In this document: piece by piece, positions 19,164 through 26,293 of the stretch
How the letters are laid out: every line of letters begins with the position of its first letter
Position numbering within the stretch: position 1 is the first letter of the stretch
DNA from: Kaistia granuli DSM 23481
GTDB lineage: Bacteria > Pseudomonadota > Alphaproteobacteria > Rhizobiales > Kaistiaceae
Assembly: GCF_000380505.1 (NCBI RefSeq)
Contig: NZ_AQYH01000008.1
Span: 434,001-498,000, forward strand
DNA: 64,000 nt
Direction of reading: 5' to 3'
Notes under the pieces: model-generated
Databases searched by the model: none
The model's input: only the letters and a program-made list of their open reading frames with translations
What the model was told of the DNA's origin: nothing
Made by a program: the position numbers and the translations under genes

Positions 19164-20039
19164 TCAGCTTCTGAAACGGTCGATGATGACGCTGAGCTCG
19201 GCGCCGACCTTGATGCCGAGGAGGGCCGAGATCAGCGGAATGGCGCCGGCGCTGATGAAGGCGCCGAAAGTGCCGATCGGCAGGAAGCGCGGATCGAGGA
19301 AGCCGCCGGCCAGCACGAGGCCGAGAATACCGAGGCCGACATAGAAGACGCCGGCGAAGGATTCGATGATGCTCAGCATGGCGACGTTGAGCGCCGAACC
19401 CGGCCGCGCCAGCAGCATCAGCATGACGCCGGAAGCGACGATGGCGCCGCCCTGGAAGCCGCCGCCGGCCGAGAGATGGCCGTTGACGATGACATAGGCG
19501 CCGAAGGTGAAGATCAGCGGCAGCAGCACCTCGGTGCCAGTGCGAACGATCTCGCTCGCCTCGCGCGGCGCCGTCTCGTCATCCTCGGCGCTCTCCGCCA
19601 CCTTGGCCGACGTCACGGCCACGGCTGTCTGGGCGCTGCCCCGAGCACCGGCATTTGCCTTCGCCGCCGCCGTCCGTGCCGCCGCGGCCCTGGCTGCCGC
19701 CGTCTTCGGCACCACGGGCTTGGTGGCGCTCGCCTTGGCCGGGATCGCCTTGGTCGACGCCGCCTTCGCCTTGGCGGGCGCGTCGTCCTTCTTCAGCAGC
19801 AGGCCGACGCTGGCCGCCACCATGAAAAGCACCGCCACTTCGCCCAGCGTGTCGAAGCCGCGATAGGTGATCAGGATGCCGGTGATGATGTTGGGCGTGC
19901 CGAGCTCGACCGGCGCCAGCGTCACATATTGTTCGGCGAGCGGCCGCAGCGCCGAGAGCTCCACATAACCGCCGACCATGCGGGCGAAGACCAGCCCGAA
20001 CAGGATGACGACGATCGCGATCACGACATGGCGCATCAT
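19164..20039 (-). CDS. MbhE-like plus MnhB fusion protein with Lys/Ala-rich linker
   Basis: A 291-residue protein joining two Mrp pieces. Residues about 1-85 match the MbhE/MrpA C-terminal segment (GTPNIITGILITYRGFDTLGE, then VAVLFMVAASVGLLL). Residues about 165-291 are MnhB (TGTEVLLPLIFTFGAYVIVN, GHLSAGGGFQGGAI). Between them is a linker of about 70 residues, low in complexity and made of Ala, Lys and Thr runs such as KAKAAS, KASATK and ARAAAARTAAAK, resembling bacterial histone-H1-like tails. In canonical Mrp the first piece is at the end of MrpA and MrpB is separate. It overlaps mnhG by 4 bases. Confidence 0.88.
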   Translation of the reverse strand: MMRHVVIAIVVILFGLVFARMVGGYVELSALRPLAEQYVTLAPVELGTPNIITGILITYRGFDTLGEVAVLFMVAASVGLLLKKDDAPAKAKAASTKAIPAKASATKPVVPKTAAARAAAARTAAAKANAGARGSAQTAVAVTSAKVAESAEDDETAPREASEIVRTGTEVLLPLIFTFGAYVIVNGHLSAGGGFQGGAIVASGVMLMLLARPGSALNVAMLSIIESFAGVFYVGLGILGLVLAGGFLDPRFLPIGTFGAFISAGAIPLISALLGIKVGAELSVIIDRFRS

Positions 20040-20401
20040 GACCGCTTCCTCCGGCCGGGCTTCTTGCCGGGCTCGCCGCCGGCCGCCTCGTCCTCGGCCA
20101 GCATGTCCACGCTGGTGGTCGACGTCATCGGCGTGCGGATCCGGTAGGCGGCGCGGGACAGCGCGTGCGACGAGATCGGATTGGTCATCAGCACGAAATA
20201 GATCGCGAGGATCAGCTTGAAGGTCCAGTCGGGGTGGTAGATGGCGAGGCCGACGAGGACGAGCAGATTGCCGAGCGTCGTCGCCTTGGTGCCGGCCTGG
20301 ATGCGGGTGAAGGCATCTGGCATGCGCAACAGGCCGAGGCCGGCGGAAAACAGGAAGATGGCGCCGGCCAGGATAAACAGGCTGCCGATCAGCTCGATCA
20401 T
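20036..20401 (-). CDS. mnhG: Na+/H+ antiporter subunit MnhG/MrpG
   Basis: A 121-residue small membrane subunit with three TM segments and the family signature FSAGLGLLRMPDAFTRIQAGTKATTLG (seen in two parts, about residues 19-45), then LMTNPISSHALSRAAY. The C-terminal 30 residues are a charged cytoplasmic tail ending in GKKPGRRKRS, longer than usual. Part of the membrane antiporter complex; only three bases separate it from the next upstream gene. Confidence 0.93.
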   Translation of the reverse strand: MIELIGSLFILAGAIFLFSAGLGLLRMPDAFTRIQAGTKATTLGNLLVLVGLAIYHPDWTFKLILAIYFVLMTNPISSHALSRAAYRIRTPMTSTTSVDMLAEDEAAGGEPGKKPGRRKRS

Positions 20402-20404
20402 GCC

Positions 20405-20647
20405 TCAGCCCTTCCCATTGCCGGTTTTGCGGATGGCGTAGAGGAAGATGAAGGTGGCGAGGCCGGAGCCGATCGCCGCTTCCGCCATCGCGACGTCAGG
20501 CGCCGCCAGCAGCAGGAACGAGACCGCCGCGAACAGGCTGGCAAGGCCGGAGGCGACCATCGCCGCCAGCACGTTCTTCAGGCAGACCGCGAGGAAGCCG
20601 GCGGTGAGGATGCTGGCGCAGACCAGGAGGAGCAGGAACTCGAGCAT
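20405..20647 (-). CDS. DUF4040 (MbhD-like) antiporter subunit
   Basis: An 80-residue, two-to-three-TM protein with AAMVASGLASLFAAVSFLLL and APDVAMAEAAIGSGL, the pattern of the DUF4040/MbhD segment that in canonical MrpA lies near the C-terminus. Here it is a separate gene, so together with the MbhE-MnhB fusion and the tandem antiporter it supplies the pieces of a full MrpA. Adjacent to mnhF with no gap. Confidence 0.88.
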   Translation of the reverse strand: MLEFLLLLVCASILTAGFLAVCLKNVLAAMVASGLASLFAAVSFLLLAAPDVAMAEAAIGSGLATFIFLYAIRKTGNGKG

Positions 20648-20908
20648 CTAGAGCCCCTTTTCCAGGAAGCGGGCGATCGCCAGCACGGCCAGGAAGCTGA
20701 GCAGGCCATAGACCAGCGCCACGTCGATATAGACGAAGCGGCCCGACACATGCGCATAGAGCGCGATCAGCGAGATCGAGATGACCGTCAGCATGTCGAC
20801 GGCGACGATGCGGTCGACCAGCGTCTTGCCGATGACCAGGCGAATGACGGCGAACAGGATCGCGAAGAAGATCAGGACGGCGGCGATCTGAATGATGATC
20901 TCAGCCAA
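20648..20908 (-). CDS. mnhF: Na+/H+ antiporter subunit MnhF/MrpF
   Basis: An 86-residue, three-TM MrpF with the conserved central block GKTLVDRIVAVDMLTVISI (Asp-Arg and Asp in the membrane) and YIDVALVYGLLSFLAVLAIARFLE (read in two parts). It is needed for complex assembly in known Mrp systems and has been linked to bile-salt efflux in Bacillus. It overlaps mnhE by 8 bases. Confidence 0.92.
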   Translation of the reverse strand: MAEIIIQIAAVLIFFAILFAVIRLVIGKTLVDRIVAVDMLTVISISLIALYAHVSGRFVYIDVALVYGLLSFLAVLAIARFLEKGL

Positions 20909-21476
20909 AGACTTTCTCCAGATGCGTCTCGAACGGACCCGCGAGGGCCTCGGTCGCCTTGTCGGGATCCGTCGTCTGGACGTCGAGCCAATGGATGTAC
21001 AGGGTCTCGTCCTGGATATCGATGACGAGCGAGCCCGGCGTCAGCGCGATGGTGTTGGCGAGCGCCAGCCGGCCGATCGGCGACTTCAGCCTGGTGCGGA
21101 TCTTGACGATGCCGGGCTTGATATCGATGCGCGGCGCATAGACGACCCGCATCATGGCGATGTTGGCCTTGACCAGTTCGACCAGGAAGGTGCCGGTATA
21201 GGCCGCGAAATGATAGAGCCCGGCCGGCGTCCAGCGGATCTGGCGCCAGGCGTCGCTCGACTTCGAAAAGACATAGGCGAGCGCCAGCGTGATCGCGGCG
21301 CCGAGCACGGCCACTTCCGGCGCCAGCGTGGCGTTGGCGACCATCCAGACGACGAACAGCACGATCCAGAGGCTGAGCATCCCCTGCGGCGCGATAGATT
21401 TCCGACTGTTCTCGTCCACGATTTCGGCCCCCGGGCGAATGGTGAAAACTCTAGATTGCAACCGTGTCCAAATCAA
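20901..21476 (-). CDS. mnhE: Na+/H+ antiporter subunit MnhE/MrpE
   Basis: The first gene of the Mrp operon: two to three N-terminal TM helices, then the MrpE domain with FLVELVKANIAMMRVV, IDIKPGIVKI, ANTIALTPGSLVIDI and LYIHWLDV. The start is uncertain: the longest form begins with TTG at 21476 (191 residues), while GTG at 21419 and ATG at 21380 are also in frame and neither has a perfect Shine-Dalgarno. It diverges from nikR, so the two promoters share at most about 130 bases. Confidence 0.9.
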   Translation of the reverse strand: MIWTRLQSRVFTIRPGAEIVDENSRKSIAPQGMLSLWIVLFVVWMVANATLAPEVAVLGAAITLALAYVFSKSSDAWRQIRWTPAGLYHFAAYTGTFLVELVKANIAMMRVVYAPRIDIKPGIVKIRTRLKSPIGRLALANTIALTPGSLVIDIQDETLYIHWLDVQTTDPDKATEALAGPFETHLEKVFG

Positions 21477-21490
21477 TTCGCCGCCCGTGC

Positions 21491-21519
21491 TGGAGACGGC
21501 TCGCCATCCACATTATGCT
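21491..21519 (+). promoter_or_regulatory. Possible sigma-70 type promoter for nikR
   Basis: TGGAGA and TATGCT are separated by 17 bases, ending 31 bases before the preferred nikR start. Both hexamers match four of six consensus positions. I see no GTATGA-type NikR box here, so nikR itself may not be autoregulated through a standard site. Confidence 0.3.
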
Positions 21520-21550
21520 AGGCTCCGCAAATATTTAGGGAGGAATGGCC

Positions 21551-22087
21551 GTGCAGCGCGTGACCGTGACGATCGACGACGACCTGCTGGACGCGATCGA
21601 TGCCCTCTGCCAGCGCAAGGGCTACCAGAGCCGGTCGGAAGCCTTGCGCGACATCGTCCGTTCCGAACTGTCGCGCGCCAGCGCCGAGGCGGCCGAAATC
21701 CCCGGCGACGACGAGATCTGCCACGCCACGCTGACCTACGTTTACAACCACGAGACCCGGGCGCTGGCGAGCCGGCTGACCACCAACCATCACCATCATT
21801 CCGACATGTCGATCTCGACGACCCATGTCCACATGGACCATGACAACTGCCTCGAGGTCTCGATCCTGCGCGGCCCGGTCGCCAAGTTGCAGGTCTTCGC
21901 CGACAGCGTCATCAGCCAGCGCGGCGTCCGCCATGGCGCCCTGCACATCATGCCGACCGCGACCGCCGAGCCGGAAGAAGGCCATACGCATCGCCACCAC
22001 CATCACGACCACGAGCACGGCCATGCTCACGGACACCGGCACGGTCATGACAACGGCGATGGGCATGGCCACGATCACGACGACTAG
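21551..22087 (+). CDS. nikR: Nickel-responsive regulator NikR with His-rich tail
   Basis: A ribbon-helix-helix repressor that binds DNA when loaded with nickel. The N-terminus QRVTVTIDDDLLDAID is the RHH strand and helix; the ACT-like metal domain has YVYNHETR, a TTNHHHH segment, THVHMDHDNCLEV (His, His and Cys ligands) and the C-terminal QRGVRHG helix. About 38 extra residues at the end are a His/Asp/Gly tail absent from E. coli NikR. I choose GTG 21551 because GGAGG is 7 bases upstream and the product then begins MQRVT as in the family; ATG 21545 has the same GGAGG only 1 base away. The target operator is found upstream of nikK. Confidence 0.95.
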   Translation: MQRVTVTIDDDLLDAIDALCQRKGYQSRSEALRDIVRSELSRASAEAAEIPGDDEICHATLTYVYNHETRALASRLTTNHHHHSDMSISTTHVHMDHDNCLEVSILRGPVAKLQVFADSVISQRGVRHGALHIMPTATAEPEEGHTHRHHHHDHEHGHAHGHRHGHDNGDGHGHDHDD

Positions 22088-23382
22088 AGCTTCTCTTCGG
22101 GGTGGTCGGCCTTGCGCCACTGGATCGCCGTGATCACCGGCGCCAGCACGGAAGCGACGATGCCGGCGGCGAAGCCGTTATTGTAGAGATTGAGCCCGCC
22201 ATGCAGCACGCCGACCGACTGCGCGGCGGAGGAATGCACGAAGCCGGCGACGATGCCCCAGTGCCAGCCGAACCGGCCGGAGATCGGCGCCAGCGTGGTG
22301 CCGAACAGCGCCGCCAGCACGATCGACGGATCGGCGGCGCCCCAGGGCTTGGCGAGCGAGCCCACGAACACGCCGACCATGATCGGCACGATGTTCTTCG
22401 GATGCTTGCCATAGGCGGCGAAGCCGACGATCGTGAAGATCGCGCCGATGACCGGGCCGTTCAGATCGCCGCCCACGAGGAAGACGTAGATCATGCCGAT
22501 GGCGCCGGTGAGCCCCATGTTCACCAGCGTCGGGGCGATGCCGACCTTCTCGATGAAATCGGAGGGCGCCTGCCCCGTCAGCGCGACAATGTCCTTCATC
22601 TTCCAAAGCGCCGCGCGGTCGAGATAGAGCCCGCCGCCGATCAGCCCCAGGAACAGCACGGCGAGGAAGGTGCCGAGCAACGCATTATTGCCGGTGGTCC
22701 AGATGAAGACCGGATCCGGCACGAAGCCGTAGGACTTGTAGATGGCCACGACCAGCGTGCCGACGATGCCGGCGGTAAAGCCCATATTGTAGAGGCTGAA
22801 GCCCATATGGGCCTTGAACAGCTGCGCCGCCGCCGCCGGCAGCATGAAGCCCATCAGCAGGCCGGTCGCCAGGCCGAGCGGCAGCCCAAGCGAGATCGGG
22901 ATCGCCGTCGAGAACAGGATCTCCGAAAACACCGGCGCGAGCGCGCAGCCGAAGAAGGCGGTGTTGATGTGGGCGGCGAAATCCTCCTGCTTGTAGAGCG
23001 AATAGAGGTAGACGCCGCCGACGATCGGCCAGATGTTCAGGAGGTTCTTGCCGAACAAGCCGAAGCCGAGCACCAGCATCATGCAGGCGATGGCGCCGCC
23101 GCCGATCTTGGCGCCGGAAAGGCGGTAGATCGCCGCCGTCACCCAGGTCAGAAGGCCGGCATTGACGAAGGCGGCGCCCATGCCACCCACGCCGATATAG
23201 TCGGTGATCAGCGTGTCGCGCGCGAGCAGGATCTTGACCAGGCCGCTGGCGATCTCGCCCGGCGGTGAGACGATCAGACCGAACAGGATGAAGGCGCCAG
23301 CGACCGCGGCGACGATCAGCAGCAATCCGCGATCGGAAAGCTCTGGCGTGGCTTCGCCCGCTGTCACCTTGGTTGCCGTCAT
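22084..23382 (-). CDS. DUF1576 family polytopic membrane protein with internal duplication
   Basis: A 432-residue inner-membrane protein with about ten to twelve hydrophobic segments, belonging as far as I can tell to DUF1576, a family without known function. The two halves repeat: GGMGAAFVNAGLLTW / APTLVNMGLTGAIG, NIWPIVGGVYLYSLYK / NIVPIMVGVFVGSLAK, FGCALAPVFSEI / FGTTLAPISGRF and SLYNMGFTAGIVGTLV / NLYNNGFAAGIVASVL. Such inverted or direct repeats are typical of channels and transporters, so a transporter or channel is likely. It lies 147 bases after nikO on the same strand and overlaps the nikR stop, placing it in the nickel regulon neighbourhood. ATG 23382 is preferred over GTG 23391 (GGTGGAG upstream). 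Confidence 0.85.
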   Translation of the reverse strand: MTATKVTAGEATPELSDRGLLLIVAAVAGAFILFGLIVSPPGEIASGLVKILLARDTLITDYIGVGGMGAAFVNAGLLTWVTAAIYRLSGAKIGGGAIACMMLVLGFGLFGKNLLNIWPIVGGVYLYSLYKQEDFAAHINTAFFGCALAPVFSEILFSTAIPISLGLPLGLATGLLMGFMLPAAAAQLFKAHMGFSLYNMGFTAGIVGTLVVAIYKSYGFVPDPVFIWTTGNNALLGTFLAVLFLGLIGGGLYLDRAALWKMKDIVALTGQAPSDFIEKVGIAPTLVNMGLTGAIGMIYVFLVGGDLNGPVIGAIFTIVGFAAYGKHPKNIVPIMVGVFVGSLAKPWGAADPSIVLAALFGTTLAPISGRFGWHWGIVAGFVHSSAAQSVGVLHGGLNLYNNGFAAGIVASVLAPVITAIQWRKADHPEEKL

Positions 23383-23528
23383 CCACTCCACCCCGTCGTG
23401 CCTCGTCGCCGCGACGCAGCGGCAAGCGGTTCGCCGATATCATGGTCGAAACGCGGGGGGAATGAAAACCTGCCTTTACCGGCCAGAGCGAGACGCTACG
23501 CACAGTCATGGGACGCGCGGGCGCCGGA

Positions 23529-24287
23529 TCACGCCCGCGGCGTACCGAAACCGATCGTCGTCTCGCCGGAAACCTCATGCTCGAAATGGACATGGGCGTG
23601 GCTGTGATGGTGCGCATGCTGGTGCACCGTGCCGCGATGGCCACGGCCATCCTTGAGCAGCAGCGCCGTCGTCGCCAGCCGGGCCATGAAGTGCGCGTCA
23701 TGCGCGACGATGATCATCGCCTGCGGCAGCGCGACGAGGATATCGCCGAGCCGCGCATAGGCGTCGGGGTCGAGCCCGACGGTCGGCTCGTCGAGCAGCA
23801 GCACTTCGGGCTGCATCGCCAGCACGGCGGCGATCGAGACCAGCCGCTTCTCGCCGCCCGACAGGCGATGGGTGACCCGATCGGCGAGATGGCCGAGTTC
23901 GAGCGAGCGCAACGTCGCGTGCGCCGTCTCCCGCGCTTCGTCCCGGCTCTGGCCGAGATTAATCGGCCCGAAGGCGACATCCTCGATCACGGTCGGGCAG
24001 AATAGCTGGTCGTCGGCATCCTGGAAAACCAGCCCGGCCCGGATGCGAACGGCGCGAAAATCGGCCTCCGTGCGCCGAGGCGAGCCAAAGGCCTCGATGG
24101 TTCCGGCGCGTACGGGAAGAAAGCCGGTGATGACGTGAAGCAGCGTGCTCTTGCCGGCGCCGTTGGCGCCGAGCAGCACCATGCGTTCGCCCGGCTTCAG
24201 TTCGAGATCGACGCCGTCGAGCACCGGCCGGCCGGCATAGCCGGCGACGACACCCGAAAGGCGGATCAGGGGATTGGTCACGGTCAT
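23529..24287 (-). CDS. nikO: ECF nickel transporter ATPase NikO (CbiO-like)
   Basis: A 252-residue ABC ATPase of the cobalt/nickel ECF type: Walker A GANGAGKST (40-48), Q-loop VFQDADDQLFCPTV with the DDQLF motif typical of CbiO/NikO (88-100), signature LSGGEKR (142-148) and Walker B LLLDEPTVGLDP. The C-terminus carries a His-rich stretch, HRGTVHQHAHHHSHAHVHFEH (about 217-237), that could bind nickel. A long extra N-terminus is open upstream, but ATG 24287 overlaps the nikQ stop by 4 bases and fits the family. Confidence 0.93.
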   Translation of the reverse strand: MTVTNPLIRLSGVVAGYAGRPVLDGVDLELKPGERMVLLGANGAGKSTLLHVITGFLPVRAGTIEAFGSPRRTEADFRAVRIRAGLVFQDADDQLFCPTVIEDVAFGPINLGQSRDEARETAHATLRSLELGHLADRVTHRLSGGEKRLVSIAAVLAMQPEVLLLDEPTVGLDPDAYARLGDILVALPQAMIIVAHDAHFMARLATTALLLKDGRGHRGTVHQHAHHHSHAHVHFEHEVSGETTIGFGTPRA

Positions 24288-25054
24288 GCGAACTCCAGCC
24301 AGGCGAGAGCGACGAGCAGCAGCGGCCAGACGAGGAGGAAGCGGCGATCGATACGCTCGAGAGGCCGCTGCACGAAGGCGGGATAGCGCCCCGTGAAGCC
24401 GCGCGCCCGCATCGCCCAGGCGACCCGCTCGGCCCGCTCGGCGCTCCTGAGCACCAGCATGCCGAGAAGATGGCCGAGACTGCGCCAACTGTGCCGGTTG
24501 CTGCCGGCCCGGAAGCCGCGCGCCCGCATCGCCCGCCTGAGCCGGGCATATTCCTCGTAAAAGACGGCGATGTAGCGCACGGTGAGCTGGAAGAGATGCG
24601 CGAGGCTGGCCGGTATGCCGATGCCGTTCATGGCGGCCGCGAGCCGCATCGTGCCCATGGTCGACAGCAGCGCCGCCGCCATCAGCACGCCGGCATTGAC
24701 CCGAACGAGGATCACGATGGCCCGGCGTAATCCTTCCGCCGAGACCGGCAGGCCGAATAGGCTGAACAGCGCCGGCCCGGGGATGGTCAGCGGCAGCGTC
24801 ACCAGCAAGAAGACGAGAAACCCCTCGACCGCCATCAGCCGGCGCAGGGTCGGCAGCAGCGGTAGCCGGGCATAAATCGCGACCGCGACCGAGGCCGCGA
24901 GCGCCGCGGCCAGCGCCGGCGCGGAATGGAGCATGGCCAGCAAGGCCAGGAAGGTCAGCGCCGCGGCCAGCCGGGCGCGCGGATCGATCGCGGCGAGCGG
25001 GCCGACGTCGCGGTTTTCCGCGAAGATCGCTTCGGCGCTCGCCTTGCCGCTCAT
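24284..25054 (-). CDS. nikQ: ECF nickel transporter T-component NikQ (CbiQ-like)
   Basis: A 256-residue transmembrane EcfT protein with about five to six TM helices and the two coupling motifs that contact the ATPase: RRAMRARGFRAG (about residues 170-182) and WAMRARGFTGRY (about 212-223), i.e. two Ala-Arg-Gly boxes. IDPRARLAAAL near residue 23 is also typical of CbiQ. It joins NikO and the substrate module NikMLK. It overlaps nikL and nikO by 4 bases each. Confidence 0.93.
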   Translation of the reverse strand: MSGKASAEAIFAENRDVGPLAAIDPRARLAAALTFLALLAMLHSAPALAAALAASVAVAIYARLPLLPTLRRLMAVEGFLVFLLVTLPLTIPGPALFSLFGLPVSAEGLRRAIVILVRVNAGVLMAAALLSTMGTMRLAAAMNGIGIPASLAHLFQLTVRYIAVFYEEYARLRRAMRARGFRAGSNRHSWRSLGHLLGMLVLRSAERAERVAWAMRARGFTGRYPAFVQRPLERIDRRFLLVWPLLLVALAWLEFA

Positions 25055-25644
25055 GGCGCCCCGCCTTTGCCGGATCGCCGGCTTTTCAAGAAGGCGAGCA
25101 GTCCGAACAGGCCGACGATATAGCCGACACCGCCGACGATATCCTGCAGCCGCAGCGACGATTGCAGCGCATCGACCTGCTCGGCGAGCGGCGCGATCTT
25201 GCGCGCCACGGCGAGTTCGATCTCGGCGAGCGGCACGGTCGCAGCCGGGCTGAGGGCAGCGGACGGCGCACCCGCCGCGGACGGCTGTGGCTTGGACGAT
25301 GCCGCTGCCGGCCCGGATCCGGCGATGGTGAAGCGGGCGATATGCCCATCCTGCGCATCGACGGTGACGACGATGTCGCCGGTGCCGGAAGCCGGCAACG
25401 CAAAGCGTCCGTCGGCGCCCGTCGTGCCGGAGGTAAGCACCTTGCCGGCATCATCGCGAAGGGTGACGGCGACGCCTGCGGCCGGGCCGCTGCCGACGAA
25501 ATAGGCCTCCCCCTCGATGCTGTCGCCGATGGCGGAGGCGAAGACCTTCAGCCGGTGCGCCGAGGCAGGCGCCGCCATCGCCGCGAGGATCGCGAGGGAC
25601 AGCAGAGCGTGGCACAGGCGCCGGCGGGCCTCAGGATACCGCAA
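25051..25644 (-). CDS. nikL: Nickel transporter accessory protein NikL
   Basis: A membrane-anchored periplasmic component of NikKMLQO importers. The TTG start at 25644 is chosen because GGGGAGG precedes it by 5 bases; this start overlaps nikM by 14 bases and gives a signal peptide ending APASA, so the mature protein starts HRLKVFA. Then comes a carboxypeptidase-regulatory-like beta domain (AGVAVTLRDDAGKVL, SGTTGADGRFALP), a Ser/Ala/Pro-rich linker, a helical segment and one TM helix near the C-terminus (IVGLFGLLAFL). About 197 residues. An ATG-initiated longer form from 25740 would read through most of nikM's end and is unlikely. Confidence 0.85.
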   Translation of the reverse strand: MRYPEARRRLCHALLSLAILAAMAAPASAHRLKVFASAIGDSIEGEAYFVGSGPAAGVAVTLRDDAGKVLTSGTTGADGRFALPASGTGDIVVTVDAQDGHIARFTIAGSGPAAASSKPQPSAAGAPSAALSPAATVPLAEIELAVARKIAPLAEQVDALQSSLRLQDIVGGVGYIVGLFGLLAFLKSRRSGKGGAP

Positions 25645-26266
25645 TCTTGCCTCCCCGCCGGTGCCGCGCCCACAGCATCTCCGGGCTGACGCGCGCGAGA
25701 AAGGCGCAGGCGAAGCCGGTGATGACGGCCTCGCCGACAAGCAGCGGGCCGTAGGAAATGAGCACGATCCGCGCCGAAATCGTATAGGCGGTGTCGCTCA
25801 GGGTGAGCACCAGCGCCACCATCACCGCCGTCGAGGCGACCGACAGCGCCGCCACGGCGGCGCCGACAAAGGCGGCGCGGCGCGGCGTCGCGTCGGCGAT
25901 CACAGGCGAAAAGAGGAACGCCCACAGAATGCCAGGCAGCGCGATGTTCATCGTGTTGACGCCGAGCGTCGTGACACCGCCGAAGCCGAAGAAGATCGCC
26001 TGCAGCACGAGGCCGACAAAGACGGCCGGCACGGCCGCCCAGCCGAGCACCAGCCCCATCAGACCGGAGAGCAGCAGATGCACGCTGGTCGGGCCGATCG
26101 AGACATTGATCAGGCTGGCGACGAAGAACAGCGCCGCCACGACGGCGACGCGGGGCAGGCTGTCCTCGTCGAGCCGCTTCAGCGCGATGCCGAGCGAAAC
26201 GGCCGTGACGACGGCGCCCCCGGCGAGGACCGGGATGGAAAGGATGCCGTCTGGAATATGGGCCAT
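25631..26266 (-). CDS. nikM: ECF nickel transporter S-component NikM (CbiM-like)
   Basis: A 211-residue substrate-binding membrane subunit. The family N-terminus MHIPDG appears as MAHIPDGIL: Met removal before Ala would leave Ala1-His2, which restores the His at position 2 that chelates nickel with the free amino terminus in NikM/CbiM. Further motifs: SVHLLLSGLMGLVLGWAAVP (His in the conserved SVHLL) and QAIFFGFGGVTTLGVNTMNI. Together with NikL and NikK this makes it a nickel rather than cobalt module (cobalt systems carry CbiN). Confidence 0.93.
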   Translation of the reverse strand: MAHIPDGILSIPVLAGGAVVTAVSLGIALKRLDEDSLPRVAVVAALFFVASLINVSIGPTSVHLLLSGLMGLVLGWAAVPAVFVGLVLQAIFFGFGGVTTLGVNTMNIALPGILWAFLFSPVIADATPRRAAFVGAAVAALSVASTAVMVALVLTLSDTAYTISARIVLISYGPLLVGEAVITGFACAFLARVSPEMLWARHRRGGKIAVS

Positions 26267-26293
26267 GTCGCGCCTCGCGCTTGCCGCCTGCCG

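Noticed and set aside
21477-21550. NikR autoregulatory site upstream of nikR
   Set aside because: No dyad resembling GTATGA-N16-TCATAC in the region; only a weak promoter.
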